NCBI GenBank assembly: GCA_022496185.1
Contig: WTXG01000003.1
Span: 62,001-126,000 of the forward strand
Reading direction: 5' to 3'
Source of the DNA: Multifurca ochricompacta
Lineage: Eukaryota > Basidiomycota > Agaricomycetes > Russulales > Russulaceae
DNA length: 64,000 nt
Made by a program: the position numbers and the translations under genes. The notes under the pieces are model-generated. The model saw nothing but the letters and a program-made list of their open reading frames with translations, did not search any database and had not been told where the DNA came from. Shown here piece after piece: positions 36,483 through 47,664 of this stretch (position 1 is the stretch's first letter; every line of letters starts with the position of its first letter).

Positions 36483-37909
36483 GGAGGCGCTGCGATCTTG
36501 CCTTTTTTTTGTTTTTTTGTTTTTTGTTTTATTTTTTCTGTGGTTACCTTGTTCTATGAATTCACACTGTATTTTTTAGATTAGATAGATTCGATATTTG
36601 TAAAAATGGTGAATGTTGACTTAAGGAGAAAGGAACATTAAGGCATGGCTCAGTCGTTTGATAGAAGTTTCGTAGAGAAACAGATTGATACGGGTTTGCT
36701 TGCTTCTTTTTTCCATTACTCCTGCGTACTACATTGATTGATGTGCCGGCATGTCACAATTCTACTGGGGACACCAAGCTGAATCGGGATCAATTCAAAA
36801 GGTCCCAGTCTCCCACCCTTTCTTTTTATTATCTCATTCTCGGGCACCGTCTCCTCCTTCTCTTTCTCGCTCTCACTACCCGTCGTCTCCAGCTGAGCAG
36901 AGTTGGGAGGTCAGGACATATATACCATAATAAATAAATTAAAAAAAGCAAGTTTTTCAACTACACATCTCCTTCTCCATCTCCGTCCCCCCTGCTGCCA
37001 CCATTGTCCGATATCAGCGCGTGCACGCGGACATGCGGGTGATCTTGCTTCCATCTCTACACACCCATTAGAGATGAGATCTAAATGATGAAGAGTTGAT
37101 GAAGAGATGATGAAGAGATGATGAAAGAGGGTGACAGAGGGCGAGCGTCTCTTCCTCATGAGGCCTCCCCTCCCCTTCTATTCTACTCCTCATCCTTCTC
37201 CATTTCCCATCTTGCTCTTTCTTCCACACCCCTTCTTTCTGGAAACCATCAATCGACTGGCGCCCTCCCCTCCCCCAATAAAATATAATTCCACAACCAC
37301 GTTCAAAAACTTGCGGTCCGTATCTTGTACTTTACGTAGGTTCGTGTTATTCTTGCGTTGCGTGCAAGACAAATGTCCTTAGGAGTAGTTGCCACTGCCA
37401 CTGCCACTAATGATACGAGGGGGAGGGGGGATTTCTATCACCCAACTTGTGTTTACTTATCTCTAAAGTTAAACATCAATCTCATTCAATCCAATCCAAT
37501 CCAATCTGAACCTCGATTACGAAGGTGTACCTAAGTTACCGTGATTTAGTTCTGCCTTGACTTTGATTGAATTAAATTAATTGAATTATAATAGCTCAAG
37601 CGTGCAACATGAGTAAACGCATCACCTGACGATGACGCATTGACGTCCACCGTCCGAACTGTGTGCTGTGTGTAATGTGTGTGAATGTGGCTCGTTTGCA
37701 GTGTACTGTGCGGCTACCAAACCTCCGTCACAATGTCAAAACCAAATTATTTTTGTTTTGTGTTCGATGTTCGAGGACCAACTACCACATATTGAACTGC
37801 CACATACCAAATGATACTTAAAAACTGTTGGAAGAATGACTGGGGCTCTCTATAATATTCCCCAATTGAACAACCCACAATATCACAATCATCGCGAGTT
37901 TTACGGAAC
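36483..37909. other. Spacer between the two SET paralogues
   Basis: 1.4 kb without a recognisable gene. T-rich sequence follows the first SET stop codon (36498-36540). CT-rich and CCAATC-repeat sequence near 37485-37505 probably belongs to the promoter of the second SET gene. Confidence 0.5.
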
Positions 37910-39262
37910 ATGACTTCGGCGACATCTGGCCAGAATCACCAGTCTTCCACTATGGCGGAGAAACTCCTCGATATCGGCATGCCCAGGTTCCCCATTTTTG
38001 AACAATGGCGTTTGGCTGGCTTGTCACCACCGGAGGTTGACCTTCCTCCAGGTGGTTTGCCCATCCCGGAGGTACCCCCAAACGTTTCGGCAGTAAAAAT
38101 TAATAATGAAAGTGCCGCCGCGGCGTGGCTAACGACGCATATACGAAAACCAGGGGACGTCGTCTTGGCACTAATTCCCGCCTGGGCTGGGGAAGGTGCC
38201 ACGACATGCGTCCTCCCCAAGCTAGTCGGGTATAACTGGCCAGAGACTGACTATCCCCGCATTGACAAGAGCGAGACCAGCTGTCTTCGAGTCACGGACG
38301 TGCGAGGAAAAGGCAAAGGTTGCGTGGCAGCGCGTGCCGTTCCCCGTGGCGAGCTTGTGGCGCGCGAGCGAGCTCTCTACATAGTGCCACGCACTTTCCT
38401 TGACACTCAACAGATTGCAAGGACCGCGATGGCCATGATGACCCCCAACCAGCGCACGGCGATCTTAGCACTGTACAACTGCAAGTCAACAGACCCAGAT
38501 GACGTCAAGGGTATCATAGGCACAAACGGTATCCTCATCCCTGGCATGCCCAATCACGATGTTGTTTATGTGGCGTCTTCGAAACTTTCTCGCGCCTCAA
38601 CCACAGGTATTGATTTTCCCTTCGTCCCCACGATCCCAAATAATTCAACGCCATTTACCAGTTGCTGCCCAAATGCGACGTTTAGATGGGATAATGCCTC
38701 TTTTTCGGGCGAAATTCGAGCGCTGAGGCCAATCCCAGAGGGAGAAGAGGTGACAATCGCCTATTTCCAGGAAATCATGGCGGCGACCGCCAGAAGGCCC
38801 GAACGCCAAAAATACCTCGACGAATACAACTTCAAATGCGCATGCGCAATCTGTGGGCGGTCTTCCAAAGAACGCAGTCGGAGTGATGAGGATAGGCCCA
38901 CCATTTGGATGTCAGTGCACGATATCGGCAAGTTCTACCGCGAAATAGTGCATGATTGGATAACGCGAGGGGGAAACGATCACACGCGCTTGCTGAATTA
39001 TCTCCACGCTGTCGAGGAAGCCCTTGACCGAGAGATGATATTTTCCCCCATTTGTTGGATCTATCTCGCGCGAGTCATCGTGATGGCACGCTGCGCACTG
39101 CGCGAAGCGAGGCCAGCGCGTAAATGGGCACAACGAGCAGCTCAACATACACGCGCTTTAACTGGTTCAGATGGTGGATGGGATGCAATTGCTGGGGAAC
39201 CGGAGAAATGTGGGTGGTGGGGAATGTGGAATAAGCCCCGACTGCGGGGTATTTGGGTGTAG
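37910..39262 (+). CDS. SET-domain paralogue with a frame break at the NHSC motif
   Basis: A putative lysine methyltransferase similar to the SET protein at 35.1 kb (LRVTDVRGKGKGCVAARAVP; RALRPIPEGEEVTIAYFQEI; CACAICG). The unspliced frame is open for 450 codons, but it reads through what is clearly a 55-nt GT-AG intron (38607-38661) at the same place as in the paralogue. The expected motif SRLNHSCCPN appears only if that intron is removed and the upstream frame is shifted by one base near 38570. There the paralogue has Tyr-Gly-Gly, and this copy has one G fewer. Either one base is missing from the sequence, or the gene lost a base and intron retention restores the frame at the cost of the Asn-His motif. 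Confidence 0.75.
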   Translation: MTSATSGQNHQSSTMAEKLLDIGMPRFPIFEQWRLAGLSPPEVDLPPGGLPIPEVPPNVSAVKINNESAAAAWLTTHIRKPGDVVLALIPAWAGEGATTCVLPKLVGYNWPETDYPRIDKSETSCLRVTDVRGKGKGCVAARAVPRGELVARERALYIVPRTFLDTQQIARTAMAMMTPNQRTAILALYNCKSTDPDDVKGIIGTNGILIPGMPNHDVVYVASSKLSRASTTGIDFPFVPTIPNNSTPFTSCCPNATFRWDNASFSGEIRALRPIPEGEEVTIAYFQEIMAATARRPERQKYLDEYNFKCACAICGRSSKERSRSDEDRPTIWMSVHDIGKFYREIVHDWITRGGNDHTRLLNYLHAVEEALDREMIFSPICWIYLARVIVMARCALREARPARKWAQRAAQHTRALTGSDGGWDAIAGEPEKCGWWGMWNKPRLRGIWV

Positions 39263-40296
39263 GCTTGCTCAGAGCGAGTCTAATACAAGATAGACGCGTC
39301 ATCTGTTGGGAGAATGACTATAGAGACCATTGTCGACGCTATTTGAATGTAAGGGTTAGTATTGTTGCCTGTAGATTCGGAGGAAAGCTTGAGTAAATGC
39401 TTTCAGGGTCCTCCCCAACACCCGAATGATCATAGCCTAACGATGTCCGCTCCGGATGACCACCCGTCTACAGGGGGCAATGTTAAAAACCGAGCCCGCT
39501 TTCTAGAACACGTCGAATTCCTGCTGAAAATAATTGACGACGATAAATAGACGTCCTCTTGGAGAAATAAAAATTGATCGTACCCGCTCGTGCTACGACG
39601 GGGCGTGTGATCACCATTCTCTTCGACGGACCACATCAATAAAAGGTGTAAACGAGTCGAGAACATCTTGGCATTACGGTCAACGAAGATAATTCCGCGG
39701 CTCCATGAGTCTCTGCGTCAGTACAGAATACATGCCGCAATTGATAGAAGGGGAGAAGGACATGAAGGCCGGCAGGTGGATTTGGTAACATGGTGCTAAC
39801 GTCAGGGAGCATGACGCGATCTTTTTTCCGGCGAGAGAGGTGTTAAAGGGTTCAGATGATAATGTTATAGGAAAGGGTGGGCGGGTGTGATGTAGCCAGA
39901 GTATGCGCGACTACGCTTCATTATGGGTCCTGGGTCTCGGTGAAGGTCGGACGTGAAGAAAAAAATAGGACGAAAGACGGGGAATTTTCGTGATTACGGG
40001 TGATGTGGAAAAAATATAATAAAAGAGAACGCCGTCAACGCTGAATTACTCGCAAGACACCGTGTTGGCAAATCTCGCTCGAGTGCAGTCAGCCGGAGAG
40101 TTGAGAAGAGAGGAGGGGGGAGGTTCAAACTTTGTGAACAATAGGTGGAATAAGGAAAGATTGTGTATTTTATAAACAAAGGGAAAGGGAAGGAGGAGGA
40201 GGGGAATGGGATGGTCGAGCGGGCATTGAAATTGGTTAGTTGACCTCAGTTGTGGGCGATTCCCGTTCTCTCCTTCACCACCACCACCACGGCTAG

Positions 40297-41270
40297 TCAA
40301 ATAGCTCCAAGTTGACCGTTGGCGTTGATCGTTGATCCTTTCAAGTCATCTTCAAGGTTCTGCACAGGCATCTGACCTTGACCATTGTATTTCATCACAT
40401 TTCCCCTCAATGGGAATTTCAATCCTGGGGGGGACCCACTTTTCTGTCTTGCTCTTGTCTCTTCAGCACCCTTGCAATTCACAAAACATGTTTTCCGAAT
40501 TTTTGGCCGTTCCAACCACGTCAGAACTTTCTGGACAGGCATGTCATCGACGACGGAGCGTCGACACCTCGTCCAGTTGCTTTTCGCCCCCGCCGGGCAA
40601 CAAGCAAAGCCTTCTCGCACTGCAGCACTTGTGCCCACTGCAAGCACTACTCCCCTGATATTTTTTCGTCCAAGTTATTGGTACAAGCTCAGTGTTGAAG
40701 CAGCTCTTCATAAAGAACACAAGTTTTGCCCAGTGGCCAGCCGTCAGATCAAGACATGCCGATGAGTCCCAGGTATCTTTCCTTGTCACCTTTTGATGGC
40801 TTTCCAGTCTTTTTTTTCCCGATGCCACACTCTCGCCTGGTTGCGAGTATCTGCTCTGTCCACTGTTCATTTCTCTTGCGTGGTTGATTCCTTCGCACTC
40901 GTCGACGGACAGTGCTTGTAGTTGTGTTGACCTTGAAGCACGACTACACTTGCTTTCTCTTGATGCCGTCATGGAGTTTTACTTCAGGTTTTGGTCACAC
41001 TGGACAGAAATCAAACATTCAGAGCTTGACTTGATGATCTTGGTCGACAACAGGATTGAATGATGACTCACTCTGTATCATCTCTTTGTCGCCCATGTCA
41101 CAGTCACAGTCACATGTAACACTCGTGCCCGCCTGCCAAATCTGGAAGGTTCTTAGGACCTTGTTGTAATTGCAATGATGGGACTCTCTGTACAGCTCAC
41201 CTAAGCGGTCACAATAATCAGCGTCTCGAGGGAGCTGAGGTTCGGGATTTTCTTTGGGTATATTGAACAT
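40297..41270 (-). CDS. Candidate unrecognised gene on the minus strand
   Basis: Three partly overlapping frames look protein-like. The first, 41270-41019, starts MFNIPKENPEPQLPRDADYC and has a GTGAGT donor near 41065. The second, 40972-40544 (142 codons), contains TWDSSACLDLTAGHWAKLVF. The third, 40647-40297, contains GLKFPLRGNVMKYNGQGQ. Every acceptor I tried after the first donor runs into a stop, so no spliced model can be given. It could be a decayed gene, or a gene broken by missing bases as seen in several neighbours. No domain is recognised. Confidence 0.25.
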
Positions 41271-42054
41271 TTAGAATGAGCTTGCACAGGCTGGTAAATG
41301 TGGTATACCCTATGGAAAGAGGAAGCAGGCGAGGCCTGTAGTTGACGCTTTATCCAGCGGAGCTAGAGGGTGTATGTGTCATGTTGGGCTGTAATTCAAC
41401 AACTTTATGGTGTTCTTTGCGCTTAAAGCTAGCTTTGTGGAGGGAGATAGGCCCAGTCAGTGGGTCATGATCCTTAGCGGGTTCGCTCTAAACTGTACGT
41501 GCCACTCACGGACGTGTGATCTATCTCGTCTCGGAAGCAAATCCAACCCCGATGATAGTTCGAGCAGTGGATGGACCTGCCACTCTCGGGCCTGTAATAT
41601 ATTTCGTACCTGGGACGACTGTTAAAGCTTCCCAAGTCAGAAGGGGAATGCCATCTCAAGCCATCCTCTTTTTGAAGATTTCAAATCTTTGGGAGGAGTA
41701 TTCGTCGTCGTCGGAGCGGCGGGGCGTTGTCGCCGTGATCGAAACGACACGACGGTTGGTTCAATCTACGACAGCAAACAGCAGAAAAAAAGGGTCCCAA
41801 ATCTTTTTTGCTCATTGAGGCTTTTGCTTGGATAGGGTAGGCGACCATTGGGGAACGGGAGACGCGCGGGTGTTAGCGTGCTAGCGGGAGAAAAAAGTCG
41901 CGCTCACATGAGTCGGTGGTGCGTACGCGTGCGGGAAAGCGCGCGGCAATCCAACCCAGAGTTGAGCGGTCCAGGCAGCCGCCCGAACGCGGCGACTTTT
42001 CGACATTCTCATTGGCTTGGAGCAAGAGCACTTTAGCACACGCCTCACTTCTCT

Positions 42055-42173
42055 CTCAATGTTTCAAGCTCTACTCCCTCTCTTTCCCTCCACCCTGCTC
42101 CCTCCCTCTCTTTGTTTTTTTTTCTGTTCTTTCATTTTCATTTTCTTTTTTTTTTTCCCTTTATCACAGATCA
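42055..42173 (+). promoter_or_regulatory. Pyrimidine-rich promoter tract
   Basis: A C/T-rich stretch with long T runs ends about 110 bp before the start codon at 42286, the layout typical of fungal transcription start regions. The assignment rests on composition and position. Confidence 0.35.
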
Positions 42174-42285
42174 ACATCGCCATCACCCTCACTATAATCG
42201 ATCCATCCTCCTCCTCACTTCCACTTATCCCCATTGTCTTTTACTTTCCTTGATTAACCCAATTCTCTCTCTCTACTGTACGTAC

Positions 42286-43249
42286 ATGCACGGCCAAAAA
42301 CACCACCACCAGCGCCAACGCCACCAGGATCAGCGCCCACCTAATCGCGTCCATTTCGTCCACCCACCCTTCCCGTCCTTTGCATGGGTGATGACCACCC
42401 AATCGAACCCGCCAAGCAAGGCTTACGCCTACGGCTACGCCCAAAACGCCAACAGACATCATCACACGCACGTGCACAAGCACAAGCACATCCGAGGGCT
42501 TGGACGGTGCATCCCTACCCATCGTGCCGCACGCGTACACCGCGGGCGCTCCAATAACAACAACAAACCCATTCCGCGTTCCACGAGACCATCGCCGTCA
42601 CCGTCGCCACAGGAGAAGCTCATGGTGAATACACACACTTTACCAACACTTTCCCTCCATCCCTCTTTTTTTTTTTTTGTTGTTGCGTTATAAAGGGATA
42701 GAGCTAAATTTTTCTTCCTTACACCTCTTTTTTTTTTTGCTTTCGGGGCGATTTGATATAGGAAACGGTCGACTATCGTTTCCACGATCCACGACTACCA
42801 GCAGTGGCGCGACCTTCTTACAAACCTTGGCGACATACAAGTCGCACATCAACAATTGGTATGACTGCCTCAACTTCTCAAAGAAGTACGTGCCCCGTCA
42901 GCGATCTCCGCCTGGAAGAGGAGGGAGAGGACGATGTGAGGGAAGAGGAAGAAGAGAAAATCAAACAAAAACCCGTCGTTGTTGCTTCAGCACCGATTCA
43001 AGCAGGAGCAGGAACAGGAGCTTCAAGCCTAATGAAAGCGAAGCGTCTGATGTACGTATCTTGCGTATTTTGCGTGTTATTTTTCTTTTACCCTAGTCCC
43101 CCTCCCTCTCTTTCATTTCCGTTGGGTGGACGCGTCACTTGTTATCCAAAACACACAGTCCGTCTTACCTGCACTACGTCGAGTGGTCTGTGGCCTTTTT
43201 AGACTCATCCCGCAAAGCGAGTCCACCGAAAGGGCCGTCTAGAATGTGA
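42286..43249 (+). CDS. Unrecognised three-exon gene
   Basis: Exons 42286-42624, 42762-43051 and 43159-43249 join in frame and give about 239 aa. The N-terminus is His/Arg/Pro-rich. The middle is acidic (LEEEGEDDVREEEEEK). The C-terminus is the most protein-like part (SSLMKAKRLIPSYLHYVEWS). I recognise no domain. Within exon 2 two other frames are also protein-like, one with STIHDYQQWRDLLTNLGD and one with HINNWYDCLNFSKKYVP. The true protein may therefore switch frame at a missing base or use an intron I have not found. The existence of a gene is fairly likely; its exact product is uncertain. Confidence 0.45.
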
Positions 43250-43521
43250 TCAAAAATCTTGATTTTTGTTTTTGTTTTCTCTCTCTTTGTAACTATTTCA
43301 CCTCAACTTAAACCACCTATTTACACTTACGGGTTTAAATCTAATTCTTCAGCACTTAAAAATCCCATTGATTTTGATACTTTTGTTCATTGCTCTGGTT
43401 GATCACATGATGTCGGTCACGGTCATCACATTGCGCCTACTTATTCTATTTTGAGAGCCTGGCGGAGGCAAAAGCGGAAGAATTGGGAATCTACACCCTG
43501 TGGGTGTACACCAGACCGTCT

Positions 43522-46500
43522 TCACCCTGTGGTCATTGTCGTTTTCGCTTCAGGCTTCTCCGATCTTGACACCACACCGCTCTCTGCAACTGCGAGAAGG
43601 AAACGCTCAACGACTGCCTTACCGTGACGCAGATTCGACAGCGAGATGTGCTCATTCGGTAAATGTGCCTGGCCCTATAAGGAGCAAAGAGAATATTATC
43701 AAAGGCTGACTGCTGGGATCGTGGTCGGGAACTTGAACACACGCACCGAGCTATCACCCATAGGGAGGTGTAACGCTGGGCAACCGAATGCTTTCTCAAG
43801 GAAAGGTACGCATGGAATAGACTATGGTGGCGGCGATCAGTGAGTGAACCTTTAGCATCGAAAGGGTTAAAGTGTTGGCAAGAAGAGACGTACTCCACCT
43901 TCGCGCACGCGCATGGGCTCGGCACCCCACTCGTCTTGAATAGCACGCTCGAGCGCGAGAAACCACGGGTGTGTCAGATCACCGAGCCACCAACCCGCCG
44001 TGTGGTCAACAGTCACCTATCACACCCGATGCAAATCAACGCAAGTGTTAGCCACCTCAGAATGGAGAGGAGTCGCGCATGCCTTGATTGAATTAGTGGA
44101 ACGCAGTGCCCAAAAGATGCGCGCAAGTGCTGCACAAGCGCCGTGCAGACCGCATCGAGAACCTGGTCTGGTACTATGCGCAGCGAAACTTGGGCAGTAA
44201 CGGATGCTGGAATAACCGTCGGGTCTGGGTCGCGTTATTATTCAGGTATCACGATGATATAAGGAAAGGAGAATCAACGTACTACGGGGGCCAGACCCAC
44301 GTACGCCGTGAATCGTCAGAGAGGGCTCGCGCCAACGTTTGCTGAGGGAGGCTGCCGAGCGTTGGGTGACAGCTTCCACAGGCGGAAAAGCGTGGCTTCT
44401 TCTGCGTCCTGTGGTCGTACTTTGTTATCTATGGCACGCCAGATGGGTGGGTCAGTGTGAGTTGATGTGTGGGTGTATTAAAAAAACGAACAGAAACCCG
44501 GGATGAGCACTTGACGGTCTTGGTCTGTGAGCCCTGCGAGAACCTGGATCCTGAGAAAAAAAAGTTGATTAGTTGTTGACTGTGGCGGTGGAAAAACACG
44601 CACATGTCCTGCATGGGCTCGTCATATGCACCACCGTCAATACCAGAATGGCTGTCTTTTGTGCCACGTGACGAGATCTGAACATCACAAAAGCGAAGGT
44701 GGAGGAAGGATGCGTCGTTTACAGTAGGGCATGGTACTAACCTCAATGTTGCAGTGCACGACCCCGCGCAGGCCGTACGTAATTGATGGAACATCATATG
44801 CTATCCAACTCGAGTTGCTACGCAAGAATGGTTGTTCCTACATTCATCACCGGATTGCAGAAGCGTGAACACTCCTCTCACCTGACGAGTATCGCGTCCA
44901 CCTCTCCAATAAAATCCTATATTACGCTATCACCCATCTTGACTCAAGATCGCAAGGGCGGCCACGCACCTTGTATCTCAGCACAGTATCCACGAAGCCC
45001 CCACTCCCCGTCTCTTCCTCACCTTCCACGAGAAATAGCAGATCAACCCCAAGCTTTCGCGCTCGTAATAGATCTGCGGCAGCACATGCAACGGCAAGCA
45101 CTGGGCCCTTGTCGTCAGCGACGCCACGCGCATACAAAAAGCCATTGCGCGCGGTCAGCTTGAATGGATCGCTCCCCCATCCCGCTGGTGGCGCGGCAAT
45201 CACGTCGTAGTGCCTATACACGGATCATACCTCAGTCTTGCCATTACGATAGCGGAGAGCTGGCGAGTTTTCTGACCCATAGAATAGGATACGTGGTTTT
45301 CGGGAGGAACCCTGTGCGCCGTTAAAGCACGCGAAGACGATCGGATTGTGTACCGCCTCTTCGTCCGCGTACAGCTGTTTAACCGGTTTATCGTCGGTTA
45401 TTGGTGGCAGTTTGGGAAATTACGGGGCGAAGAGGAGGGACAAACTGTTTTGGAAGATGCGCCAAGCTGCGCGAAGCACTTGGTAAGCCAAATTGCCGCC
45501 TGCCGGCAATCCTCACGGCGGTCGTCAAAGCTAGAGACACTTTGAATGGAAACGAATTTCGACAGAGCAAATATGAGGGTATCTGGATTTCCGCCCATCA
45601 GCGTATAATCGAGAGAGATGACAGCTCATACCGTTATAGGCATTGCCGCCTTCTGCGTCGACAATCTCGTGAGGGGCGTCATTTGAAGGGTCGATGGTCG
45701 CTGGGTGAATTTTCCAAACCTGCGCATACAAGGGCGGGTAAGATTCGGATAATGAGCTAATATACGATAACTTTACGTTGATGGCGCCGTCATTACCGCC
45801 TGTGATGAGCTCAAACTCTGTGGGATCAGTACTGGGAGTGATGATGGACGAAAGCACGATGCCCGAATGCGCATTCCAGGAGGCGGTACAGTCAAAGGTA
45901 TCAGAGTACCTCTGCGATGCATTTAGCCCGCGAATTGACAAACGGGATCAAGATGATTTACTTTGACTTGACCATCTGCTGAACAGGCGTACAAGTCAGA
46001 CCCTAGAATGGAGAGTGAAAGAACGTCTATGTTCTACACAGACAAATGAGCTCGACAACGTCACATCAAGGGCGTGAGCGCTCACGCTCACCTCTTGGAC
46101 AATGATCGTTCGGATGAACGTATTGGTCTGCAAGTCCCATACGCGAACATATCCGTCCTGGCAGCCAGCATATAGGATATCCTCTCGCGTGACGAGGGAG
46201 AGAATGGCGCCATGAGTGCATTCGATGGTATTGAGGAGTTCCAGGCCGGTGGGCAAGCATCTCCACACCTGTGGCCACGATGGGCTACACGTGCTCAAGC
46301 AAATTAGAGCGCTTATGTAAGACACACCTTCATCGTCTCGTCACCACTGCCAGTAGCAAGGAGGACGTCTTCGCGCGTCGAGTTGGTCGCACCTGCACGG
46401 ATCGAGGGTAAGAGTGCCATGCAGTACACATAGCCAAAGTGAGCCGAGTCAATAACATTCTCCGGAGGGACGTTAAATTCAACGCGGGGAGTTGGAGGGC

Positions 46501-47349
46501 TAACAATGACAATGTGGCCTTCAATGTCCCGGACGGGGTTATTAATTCCATTGCTGGATTCCAGATCAGGGGATCGCCTCTGTGAACGAGGGTAGCTGTT
46601 GAAGAATTTGTGTGCACGTTTTGGGGTGGATGTACCAGAAGAGACCAGTGATCCAGCGGAGTTCAAAGTCGAGTTGGTACAATTGTACCACTGTATCGAG
46701 GTATTTTGGCACCCGATGTAGATCGTGGAGTTGGTTGGGGACCAAGCAAGGGAGAAGATGTCCCCGGAGTCGGTGTCAAGGAAAGGATTGATAATGTAGA
46801 GCGGTGTGAGGTCCTTGGTACACCAGACCTGTTTCGCGTCAAGTAAAGAGTGAGATGGCAATCCGACGCGGGTAGGAAACAAGCGCTTGCTCTGACAGTA
46901 CTATCTCCTTTAGTTCAGGAACAAGAACAAAAACAAGGGAGTTAAAGGCTAGACTCGGTGATTTGCGGATGATAGAACCATACCTGAAGAGCTGAATAGC
47001 CAACGTTTATCTGGAGCATATTCGAGTGCAAGCACACTACCTGTGTGACCTCTGAGCTGTGTCTCGAACGTATAGGAGAGTTTATTCCAGACCTTCAAGT
47101 CGATCTGGTCAGCGATCCGACTGAATGGGATAGGGAGATTTTTACAGAGATATTTTGATTCTGACTGCCGCTGTATATGTGATTTTCGTCAGTAGCGACG
47201 CTAAGGATTGAATTCTCTCCTTGGCTGAGGGTGTGTACTAGAGAGGGAGTGGCAGCGTGGAGATCTCGACTCAAAGAAGCTACATTTAAGAATGAGGTAA
47301 GAAGACGGGCGGGAGAGTGAGCCACGGGTCGAATTGCATGCGACGACAA
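43522..47349 (-). CDS. DUG2: DUG2: WD40 plus M20 metallopeptidase, glutathione degradation
   Basis: Dug2 pairs with Dug3 to hydrolyse glutathione in the cytosol. From the start at 47349 the N-terminal part is a WD40 propeller (LRGHTGSVLALEYAPDKRWL; SGDIFSLAWSPTNSTIYIGC; GYVRVWDLQTNTFIRTII; EFELITGGNDGAINV). The C-terminal part is an M20 peptidase. It has metal ligands and catalytic residues in FYGHYDVIAAPPAGWGSDPF, ARGVADDKGPVLA and EGEEETGSGGF, and a final DQAHLPNEHISLSNLRHG with the last His ligand. The stop is at 43522. This fusion is the normal Dug2 layout. One frame break is present: near 45414-45416 the frame before and after can only be joined if one base is added to a run of three G (C on the coding strand). 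It is divergent from the RPAP3-like gene. Confidence 0.92.
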
Positions 47350-47359
47350 GTAGGACGCA

Positions 47360-47411
47360 CGGTGAGGATGAGGATGGGGATGGGGGATGAGGATGAGGAT
47401 GAGGATGAGAG
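47360..47411 (+). repeat. (GATGAG)n repeat
   Basis: Degenerate GATGAG/GGATGG units lie immediately upstream of the DUG2 start codon, probably in its 5' leader. Read on the minus strand they could encode a His/Pro-rich N-terminal extension, which I do not include. Confidence 0.75.
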
Positions 47412-47664
47412 GTTTGATTCATAGTATTTGGAATAGACTATTATAATTATTAGGTATTGAGTGGTGTGGAAATGAAGTGAGGTGCGTTGAATAATCGCGC
47501 ATGTATCGCGTTGCTGACGTTATCTATTAATCTAATCTAAAAAAATAAATATTTCTCACGCTATCACGTGGTATTCTTTCTTAGAAGAATTAGAAAACAC
47601 TTACGAAGAGGGCACCTCGCCTCTGAGGGCAGAGGCAGAGATAGTAAAGTCGTGCAGCAGCATA

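Larger units (their letters stand above)
39263..42285. other. Unresolved spacer downstream of the SET genes
   Basis: 3 kb without a confirmed gene. A candidate on the minus strand at 40297-41270 is described separately. A small plus-strand frame at 39362-39550 (62 codons) ends in FLEHVEFLLKIIDDDK but has no known relatives that I recognise. The last 120 bp before 42180 are strongly pyrimidine-rich, probably the promoter of the gene at 42286. Confidence 0.45.
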
